From Deltaproteobacteria bacterium (lineage in GTDB: Bacteria > Myxococcota > XYA12-FULL-58-9 > JAUUZB01): DNA of 5,299 nt. Location of the stretch: the NCBI GenBank assembly GCA_030590185.1, contig JAUUZB010000391.1:1-5299 (forward strand), written 5' to 3'. The notes below the pieces were generated by a model. It did no database searches. It was not told where the DNA came from and saw only the letters and a program-made list of their open reading frames with translations. A program made the translations under genes and the position numbers. Below, piece after piece: positions 1 to 5,299 of this stretch (within the stretch, counting starts at the first letter, position 1; each line of letters opens with the position of its first letter).

Positions 1-795
1 GCAGCCTTCGACGAGTTCGTGTTGCGCGCCCTCGACCCCCACAACCGCGTCGTGCCGAGTCGGGTGGGGCGCGTCTCCGTCACCGCCATCGGCCAGCGCG
101 CGGACCTCGCCGCTATCCGTGGGCGACCGAAGCTCCAGAACTTTCTCTGGTTCCGGTTGCTCGGTGCGGCGCAGTTGCGCAAGGAGCTCGGGGTGCTGCA
201 CGAGGTCGCCCGGGCGCTCACCGCTGCTCACGGCGACGGGGTCGACGACACCCGCGAGATCCTGGTCGGCATCCACGACGACCGCTGGACCACTCGCCCC
301 TCCCGTGATCTCCGCGGCCTGGCCGCCTACGCGGTCGCCTTCGGTGACCTGAGCATGAGCTTCCGCGCCATCTTCGATCGCATGTATCAGGCGGTGCTCA
401 GCGGTGGGGATGAGGCGGAGTGGGGCGACTGCGTGCGGGCCGCGGTGCCGGACGAGGCGATCCCGCTCCTCGAGGAGAACGCCAGCCGCTGGCGACACCT
501 CGGACAACCGTCGCGGGCCAGCGCCCTGCCCGCCCACGGCGCCAACTTCGAGCGGGTGGTGCGCCGTATGAACACCTCGAACCGCTACCACACCTTTGAG
601 TCGATCCTGTTCCTACACGAGCAGGCCCAACGGATCCTCGGTCGGCGCGAGGGGTGGATCGGGCGTCGTGGGGAGTCGGTCTTTTTGCGCCACGGTGGCT
701 ACGAACGCCGCGGGCTCGAGGCCACCGAATGGGCGCCGGGCTATCGCATGAAGGTCCTGGCGGCGCTGCTGCGAGATTTGGGGATGCTGACGTGA
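1..795 (+). CDS. Uncharacterised helical protein, 5' end outside window (first gene of PLD/helicase cluster)
   Basis: The frame is open from the first base to the TGA at 793-795, giving 264 visible residues, so the true start lies upstream. A GTG at 19 could serve as a start but has no Shine-Dalgarno sequence in front of it. I do not recognise the family. The protein looks mostly alpha-helical and soluble, with no signal peptide or membrane segment. Visible landmarks are a hydrophobic/aromatic stretch (QNFLWFRLLGAAQLRKEL), a central helix-rich part (AAYAVAFGDLSMSFRAIFDRMY) and a C-terminal basic segment ending RMKVLAALLRDLGMLT. No Walker, HKD, nuclease or methyltransferase motif is evident. 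Its stop overlaps the start of the PLD-like gene, so the two are probably co-translated and this protein is likely a partner in the same system. A DUF6361-like protein, which I recall beside PLD and helicase genes, is a weak possibility from context and general helical layout only. Confidence 0.75.
   Translation, partial: AAFDEFVLRALDPHNRVVPSRVGRVSVTAIGQRADLAAIRGRPKLQNFLWFRLLGAAQLRKELGVLHEVARALTAAHGDGVDDTREILVGIHDDRWTTRPSRDLRGLAAYAVAFGDLSMSFRAIFDRMYQAVLSGGDEAEWGDCVRAAVPDEAIPLLEENASRWRHLGQPSRASALPAHGANFERVVRRMNTSNRYHTFESILFLHEQAQRILGRREGWIGRRGESVFLRHGGYERRGLEATEWAPGYRMKVLAALLRDLGMLT
780..784 (+). promoter_or_regulatory. Probable ribosome binding site for the PLD-like gene
   Basis: GGGGA lies 7 bases before the GTG at 792, a normal Shine-Dalgarno spacing, and sits inside the end of the upstream gene. 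Together with the GTGA stop/start overlap it supports GTG 792 as the start over the in-frame upstream ATG at 654, which would overlap the first gene by more than 140 bases. Confidence 0.55.
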
Positions 796-2894
796 TCCCA
801 CGCGAAGATCCCCTCGACGACCTGCGGCCACCGGAGGGCAAGTGCCTCGGCGCGGTGTTCTTGGCGCACGATTGCGACCTGCGCTTCTTCGAGTCGGTGC
901 TGATCAACCTGCTGCCGATCCACACCGATCCCCAGGCTGACCCGGCGCGCTTCTTGGATGAGGGCCGACGTCGGCTGCGGGAGACGCCGGTGATCGTGGC
1001 CATGGACGCCAGACGCTTTCGCGGCCGGCGGCGTTTGCCCCACGACCTGATCCTGATGCGCTCCAAGCGCGACTTCCAGCCCAAGCTGTCTCTGCTGCTG
1101 TTCGAGGATCACGCGCGCCTGGTGGTCGGCTCCAACAACCTGAACGAGGGTGGCTACGGCGGCAACGCCGAGGTGCTCGGGCGGCTGGAGTTGAGCTACC
1201 GCGCCGACGCCGCCCTGCTGCATCGCGCCCGGGACCTGATCGGCGCCTGCGGCGTGCACGGTCAGACCTGGGAGCGGTTCACCACTCAGTTGGCGTTGTT
1301 GGTGAAGAAGCCGGGACGCGAGCCGGAGCAACCCTGGCTACTGGCCACCAACCCCGACGGTTCGGTGCTCGATCAGTTTCTCCAGCGCATACCGAAAAAA
1401 GCCAAGATCGAGCGCATCGGCGTGATGGTGGCGAGCCGCAGCGAGGACGACGCCTCCGCCGAGACCGACCTCTACCAGCAGCTGTTCACCTGGCTCAAAA
1501 CGCGACGCGCCGGCGAGGTGCCATTCGAGGTAGGCCTGCCCTGGGAGGCACCCGCGGTCACGGCCCCGGCCACGGATGCGGAGACGCTCGAGGCTGGCCT
1601 CGACGGTCTGCTCGGGCAGGTGTGCGCACACATCGAGGGTCCCGTTGGTGCGGGCACGATCTCCTGGTTGGTGCCCCGGACCGTCGAAGGCAAGAACGTC
1701 ACCTGCCAGGTCGGTGGCCGCAGCGTTCGAATCAGCAAGCGCAGCCTCGAGGAGGATCTCGCCAGTCAACGCCTGTGGCCGGTGGATGAGGTCGTTGGCA
1801 GCGGCCCCACCGCCGCCCTCGAGCAGCTCGCCCAGAAGGCGGTGGTCGACTGGTGGTTGTTCCCGGAGCTTCGCCTCGCACAGGGCGCGGTCTTTCGGCG
1901 ACCGTTGCACTCTAAACTCGTCCTGGTCGCCACCCGGCAGGGCAAGCGCAAGCGTACCCACCTGTTGATCGGGGCACCGAATTTCCCGCCCCGCCACCTG
2001 CCGGCCGAGGCGTTACTCGAGGCCGGGCTCTACCTCACCCGGGATAAGAGCCTCTGCCTCGCGGACCTCAACGACGAGCTGATCCCGGGCCCGCCGGAGT
2101 ATCTCTACCTCGAGCCGAACAACGCCCCGAGCCTCGAGCCGGTGCCCGACAGCGGCCTCGACGACGCGGTCTTCGATGCGCAGCAGCGATCCCTGACCCT
2201 CCACTGGCGTACTAGCCGGGCTCAGCGACGGGTGATCTACGTGCGCTCCGCGGACCAGGAGGAGGTGATCTTCGACGGCACCTGTTCGACGCGGAACATG
2301 ATCGCGGATTTCGACCTCGACCGCGGCTGCGCCGAAGTGCGCGTCATCAACCCAGCGGCGGGCGACGTCAGCGTGCCGGTGCCGATCCGGGTAATCAACC
2401 TCTCGCACCTCCTGGCTGAGGAGCCGGCGGGTGAGCTGAGCTTCTCGGCACTCGTGCACCTTCGCGCCGGTGGTTTCTTTCAACGCCCGATCGAAACCGA
2501 CATCGCCGACAGTGAAATCTCGTGGGGGGAGCTCGGGCCACCTACCGTATTCCGGGCCCTCGGCGCCCTAGTGGCCGAGGTGGAGAGCGCCGGTGCCTGC
2601 CTCGGCGCCTTTGACGTCGCGCTCAACGGCCCCGTCGGCGTGAGGCGATTCGTCGAGCGCCTGCTGCAGGCCGAGGCGGACCCGCAACTGCGAGCCAGTG
2701 AGGCCTGGGTCTACGGCCACGAGCTGGTGCGGGCGCTGCGGGCCCTGCATTTCTCCGAGGACCCCCTCGGCCGAACCAAGCGCGCTGCCCTCCATACCTT
2801 CATCACCGAGCTCACCCACCGCCTGGCATTGTTTGCCCCGACCGGTCCGGCCACCGCGGTACTCAAGAAGTTCTACAAGGTAGGGACCAAGTAG
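792..2894 (+). CDS. Phospholipase D-superfamily protein with TDP1-like spacing and a degenerate first catalytic motif
   Basis: The protein is 700 residues from GTG 792, chosen because it overlaps the previous stop (GTGA) and has GGGGA 7 bases upstream. Two PLD half-sites are visible. The first is QPK at residues 96-98 followed by GSNNL at 113-117; Lys98 and Asn116 are 18 residues apart. The second is HSK at 373-375 followed by GAPN at 394-397. Both lack the Asp of a classical HxKxxxxD motif. The His/Lys/Asn layout and spacing recall tyrosyl-DNA phosphodiesterase 1 (human H263/K265/N283 and H493/K495/N516, from memory). The nucleophile-position His is Gln96 here, so hydrolysis may be lost, altered or supplied by a partner. 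Residues about 437-540 look beta-rich, possibly a beta-sandwich, and about 560-700 look helical. No signal peptide or membrane segment is seen, so the protein is probably cytoplasmic and acts on DNA or RNA. The helicase gene follows after 8 bases, implying one operon. PLD superfamily membership is fairly secure; TDP1-like chemistry is inference. Confidence 0.87.
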   Translation: MIPREDPLDDLRPPEGKCLGAVFLAHDCDLRFFESVLINLLPIHTDPQADPARFLDEGRRRLRETPVIVAMDARRFRGRRRLPHDLILMRSKRDFQPKLSLLLFEDHARLVVGSNNLNEGGYGGNAEVLGRLELSYRADAALLHRARDLIGACGVHGQTWERFTTQLALLVKKPGREPEQPWLLATNPDGSVLDQFLQRIPKKAKIERIGVMVASRSEDDASAETDLYQQLFTWLKTRRAGEVPFEVGLPWEAPAVTAPATDAETLEAGLDGLLGQVCAHIEGPVGAGTISWLVPRTVEGKNVTCQVGGRSVRISKRSLEEDLASQRLWPVDEVVGSGPTAALEQLAQKAVVDWWLFPELRLAQGAVFRRPLHSKLVLVATRQGKRKRTHLLIGAPNFPPRHLPAEALLEAGLYLTRDKSLCLADLNDELIPGPPEYLYLEPNNAPSLEPVPDSGLDDAVFDAQQRSLTLHWRTSRAQRRVIYVRSADQEEVIFDGTCSTRNMIADFDLDRGCAEVRVINPAAGDVSVPVPIRVINLSHLLAEEPAGELSFSALVHLRAGGFFQRPIETDIADSEISWGELGPPTVFRALGALVAEVESAGACLGAFDVALNGPVGVRRFVERLLQAEADPQLRASEAWVYGHELVRALRALHFSEDPLGRTKRAALHTFITELTHRLALFAPTGPATAVLKKFYKVGTK

Positions 2895-2902
2895 GCTCAG
2901 CC

Positions 2903-5299
2903 ATGGCCAAAGGTACAAAGAAGGTCGCGGCGAAGAAGAAGCCCGCGGTGAAGAAGAAGCCCGCGGCGAAGAAGAAGCCCGCGGCGAAGAAGAAGCCCGC
3001 GGTGAAGAAGAAGCCCGCGGCGAAGAAGAAGCCCGCGGCGAAGAAGAAGCCCGCGGCGAAAAAGAAGCCCACCGTGACAAAGAAGCCCGCGGCGAAGAAG
3101 CCCGCGGCAAAGAGGAAGCCCGCCAAGAAGAAAACGCCGGCGAGAAAGCCCCTCAAAGCAAAGCCGATGCCCGGCCCCGATGTGCGTACCCGGGGTTGGC
3201 TGCGCCGGTTCCTGAACCTCGGGGCGCGTGCCAAGGAAGAGCACATTCGTCAGGAGGTGATCGAGCTGCAGGAGGACACGGTCCTCGCGGCCCTCGAGAT
3301 CCTCGAACGGGAGCCGGGGGTTCTGCTCGCCGACGAGGTCGGCATGGGCAAGACCTTCCAGACCCTCGGCCTGCTGGCTTGCACCTTTGAGCACAATCCC
3401 AAGGCGCGGGTGATCGTGGTCACCCCCACCCGCGAGCTCAACGAGCAGTGGTTTTGGTCCGCCCAACGCTTCAACGTGTACGGCTTCTATCCCTTCGACA
3501 CGCAAGAGTTCGCAACGGTCAACGATCTGCGCGACCTCCCGGAGCTCGCCCGCAAGCACCGGGTGGTGTTCGCGCCCCTGTCGATCTTCTCCGGTGCCCG
3601 CGCCCACCAGGAGCGCGGCTTCTTGCTGGCCCTGTGGGCAAAGTACCGCCGGATCTCGAGCGCCCGCCTCGGCACCATCAAGAAGCGCATCCAAAAGGCC
3701 GGCGTCCAGGTGGCCCCGGGCCGGCAGTTCCTCGGGCGCAGCCTCGACGAGCTCGCGGGCAAACGCCTCCACCAAGCATTCGCCCGCCAGCCGTCGGAGG
3801 TCCGAGGTTTTCGGGGCCTCGATGATCTCAACGAGGAGGGCCTGGAGGCCTTCGACTCAGCGATGACGATTCGTCGCGCCCTCGACCGGGCACGCTTCCA
3901 CGTGGTGCGCACGTTGATGCCCGGCTTCGACCTCTTGGTGGTCGACGAGGCCCACAAGCTCAAGGACCCGTGGACGGTCCGCGCCCAGGCCGTGGCGTTG
4001 GTCTTGAAACGCAACTACGAGAAGGCGATCTTCCTCACCGCCACGCCCTTCCAGCTCGGCATCAATGAGCTCAAGCAGGTCTTCACGCTGTTCGACAGCG
4101 CCCGCAGCGCGCGACCCGATTTCATGGCGGACGTCGAGCACCTGTTCAGCGCGGTCCGCACCTACCAGGAGGCCTACGAGCGTTTCCGCGCCGGCTGGCG
4201 GTATGTCGACGCCGAGCAGGCCCGCGATTTCGCCCACTGGTACGCGCGGGCCAAGGAAAAGGGCGATCCAGAATTCGAACGGATCATTGATCCGAACGTC
4301 CGCCTGATGGCCTTCCAGGCCTGGCGTTTGATCGAGCTCAAGGAAAAGGAGGTCCAACCCTCCTTCCGTCAGTGGACCCTGCGCAGCCTCAAGCCGGGCA
4401 AGCGCGAGCGCCGCGACACCCGAGTGAGCCGCCTGTTGGCCGACGAAGAAGCTGTGCTGCCGATGGTGCTCTACCAACGGCTCCTGCTCGAAGAGGCCGG
4501 GGGGGATCAGGCCCGACAGGCGGCGGCCACCGCCGCCAACACCGACATCAACATGGCGAGCTCCTTCGAAGCGGTGCGCGCCAGCCGGCCGCTGCGCGCC
4601 AAGCTGCGCCGTCGTCAGGCCACCGCCTACCAAAAGGCCGTCAGCACCGTCCTCGGCGCCATGCGCAGCCCGCATCCAAAGGTCCAACACGTGATCCACG
4701 AGGTGGTCGGCGCCGCCCAACGCGGAGAGGAGACTCTGATCTTCTGCGAGCGCAACGCCACGATCAAATTGCTCCAGCAGGGGATCGAGAACGCCTGGTT
4801 GAGGTTTCAAGTCGAAAACTGGAATCGTGTTTGCCCCGGAGCCTCCTTCGAGGAGATCTTCGGCGCCGGTGCTGGCGCCAGTCGGGTGCGTGGGGTGGGG
4901 GAAAAAATTCCACCACGTTTCTCCCGTGGCTCCGATGAGCTCTGCCTCTCCCTCGTCGAGTGCATGCCGTACGACATGCTGGTTCCGGCGGAGCACACCT
5001 CCCAATTCAGCGAGGAGTTCTGGCAAGCGAGCGGGACGATCCTGGAGCAGGCCAACCGGATCCTCAAACGCCAACGGGTGACCCCGGGGGTGGGGAGTCG
5101 GCTCGACTATCCGCTCGCCAGCCGGTGCATCGACCAAGCGGTGGCGCTCTGGTTCGACGGTCATCGCTCCAAGGTCGAGCGCCTGCGCCTCGAGGCCAAC
5201 GGCGGCGCGGCCAAGATCCTGCTCGACGCGGGCTACCCGGAGCGTGGCCTGTCCCTGAAGGGGTCCGAGGCGGCCAGTCGCGGTACGCAGAAGGTGAGC
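2903..5299 (+). CDS. SNF2/HepA-like DEAH helicase with N-terminal histone H1-like Lys/Ala/Pro tail, 3' end outside window
   Basis: The frame is open from ATG 2903 to the window end, giving 799 residues with the C terminus missing. Residues 1-88 are a Lys/Ala/Pro tail with about 39 Lys, two Arg and no acidic residue. The ATPase core follows. A Q-motif-like segment around 117-134 (RQEVIELQEDTVLAALEI) leads to motif I ADEVGMGKT at 143-151 (Lys150). Motif Ia is VIVVTPTREL at 170-179, motif II VVDEAHKLKDP has DEAH at 348-351, and motif III is FLTATPFQLG at 377-386. These are typical of SNF2/RapA-type superfamily 2 translocases. The second lobe begins near HPKVQHVI (591) with ETLIFCER at 610-617. 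No motif V or VI is reached by residue 799, so this lobe carries an insertion of at least 150 residues. The span between motifs I and II, almost 200 residues, is also long. The start is 8 bases after the PLD-like stop; the only purine-rich stretch (AGGTAGGGA, 2878-2886) ends 16 bases before the ATG, too far for a good ribosome binding site, so translation may depend on coupling. Expected role: ATP-driven movement on duplex DNA within a PLD-helicase complex. Confidence 0.93.
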   Translation, partial: MAKGTKKVAAKKKPAVKKKPAAKKKPAAKKKPAVKKKPAAKKKPAAKKKPAAKKKPTVTKKPAAKKPAAKRKPAKKKTPARKPLKAKPMPGPDVRTRGWLRRFLNLGARAKEEHIRQEVIELQEDTVLAALEILEREPGVLLADEVGMGKTFQTLGLLACTFEHNPKARVIVVTPTRELNEQWFWSAQRFNVYGFYPFDTQEFATVNDLRDLPELARKHRVVFAPLSIFSGARAHQERGFLLALWAKYRRISSARLGTIKKRIQKAGVQVAPGRQFLGRSLDELAGKRLHQAFARQPSEVRGFRGLDDLNEEGLEAFDSAMTIRRALDRARFHVVRTLMPGFDLLVVDEAHKLKDPWTVRAQAVALVLKRNYEKAIFLTATPFQLGINELKQVFTLFDSARSARPDFMADVEHLFSAVRTYQEAYERFRAGWRYVDAEQARDFAHWYARAKEKGDPEFERIIDPNVRLMAFQAWRLIELKEKEVQPSFRQWTLRSLKPGKRERRDTRVSRLLADEEAVLPMVLYQRLLLEEAGGDQARQAAATAANTDINMASSFEAVRASRPLRAKLRRRQATAYQKAVSTVLGAMRSPHPKVQHVIHEVVGAAQRGEETLIFCERNATIKLLQQGIENAWLRFQVENWNRVCPGASFEEIFGAGAGASRVRGVGEKIPPRFSRGSDELCLSLVECMPYDMLVPAEHTSQFSEEFWQASGTILEQANRILKRQRVTPGVGSRLDYPLASRCIDQAVALWFDGHRSKVERLRLEANGGAAKILLDAGYPERGLSLKGSEAASRGTQKVS
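2927..3121 (+). repeat. 18-bp tandem repeat encoding KKKPA(A/V) tail of the helicase
   Basis: Eight complete 18-bp units run from 2927 to 3070 with consensus GCGGCGAAGAAGAAGCCC, encoding AAKKKP. Units 2 and 5 read GCGGTG (Ala-Val), and unit 8 has one AAA for AAG. Degenerate units follow at 3071-3088 (TVTKKP), 3089-3103 (a 15-bp unit, AAKKP) and 3104-3121 (AAKRKP). The block 2945-2998 is repeated exactly at 2999-3052, showing a 54-bp higher-order duplication. All units are in frame, so gain or loss changes tail length without breaking the gene. Similar Lys/Ala/Pro repeats occur in linker-histone tails, AlgP and bacterial H1-like proteins, where they bind DNA without sequence preference. Confidence 0.95.

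Noticed and set aside
654..791. Upstream ATG at 654 as a longer start for the PLD-like protein
   Set aside because: It would add 46 Arg/Gly-rich residues lying over the first gene in another frame, without homology or a good ribosome binding site. GTG 792 has GGGGA at 7 bases and the usual stop/start overlap.
2895..2902. Promoter or terminator between the PLD-like gene and the helicase gene
   Set aside because: The gap is only 8 bases, with no inverted repeat and no T-run, so read-through transcription is expected.
2927..3121. Tandem repeat considered as a CRISPR-like array or iteron origin
   Set aside because: Units are contiguous with no spacers, have no palindrome and keep the reading frame as Lys/Ala/Pro. 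A protein repeat explains all of it.
3167..3169. ATG at helicase residue 89 as the true start, excluding the basic tail
   Set aside because: No Shine-Dalgarno sequence is seen before it, and it would leave a gap of more than 270 bases after the PLD-like gene. The tail is in frame and starts MAKGTKK right after the previous stop. It is kept as a test of the fusion finding.
2897..3775. Minus-strand open frames across the repeat, reading LLLRRG or FFFAAG repeats
   Set aside because: These are reverse readings of the AAKKKP repeat; low-complexity repeats keep several frames open. The plus frame links directly to the Walker A motif.
3857..5164. Long minus-strand open frame (about 435 codons) opposite the helicase
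   Set aside because: It lies wholly inside the helicase frame, which has clear motifs I to III and continues through it. Antisense frames stay open in high-GC genes with G/C third positions. The product has no recognisable motif.
469..5194. Frequent CTCGAG hexamer (11 sites, for example 469, 715, 1587, 2109, 2133, 3655)
   Set aside because: More frequent than base composition alone suggests, but Leu and Glu are mostly CTC and GAG here, so Leu-Glu pairs and similar codon junctions explain it. The sites show no regular spacing.

Overview
The window is a high-GC bacterial segment, roughly two-thirds G+C by eye. Codons strongly favour third-position G or C (CTC, GCC, CGC, GAG). This fits a Myxococcota/deltaproteobacterial, planctomycetal or similar high-GC lineage, but nothing here fixes the taxon. 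No RNA gene, insertion sequence, CRISPR array, attachment site or origin was seen.

The whole window is one tightly packed plus-strand gene cluster, with both outer genes cut by the window edges. Gene A (1-795, start missing) encodes an alpha-helical protein I do not recognise. Its TGA stop overlaps the GTG start of gene B (792-2894). Gene B is a 700-residue phospholipase D-superfamily protein with two half-sites spaced much like the HKN motifs of tyrosyl-DNA phosphodiesterase 1 (TDP1). The first half-site has Gln where the catalytic His should be; the second keeps His-x-Lys. Eight bases later gene C (2903 to the window end, 799 codons visible) encodes a SNF2/HepA-like superfamily 2 helicase or translocase. 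It carries an 88-residue Lys/Ala/Pro tail at its N terminus, built on an 18-bp tandem repeat and resembling a histone H1 or AlgP tail. There is no intergenic stretch of more than 8 bases.

A small uncharacterised protein, a PLD-like protein and a SNF2-type helicase in one probable operon recall known PLD-plus-helicase anti-phage systems such as DISARM and Mokosh. None of the marker proteins that would assign it to a named system (DrmB/DUF1998, a methyltransferase, MkoA/MkoB features) is visible. The best reading, which is inference, is an operon acting on DNA: the helicase moves along DNA held by its basic tail, and the PLD-like subunit cuts, resolves or only binds DNA ends or protein-DNA adducts. 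The most unusual points are the H1-like tail fused to the helicase, the broken first PLD motif, and large insertions in both helicase lobes.
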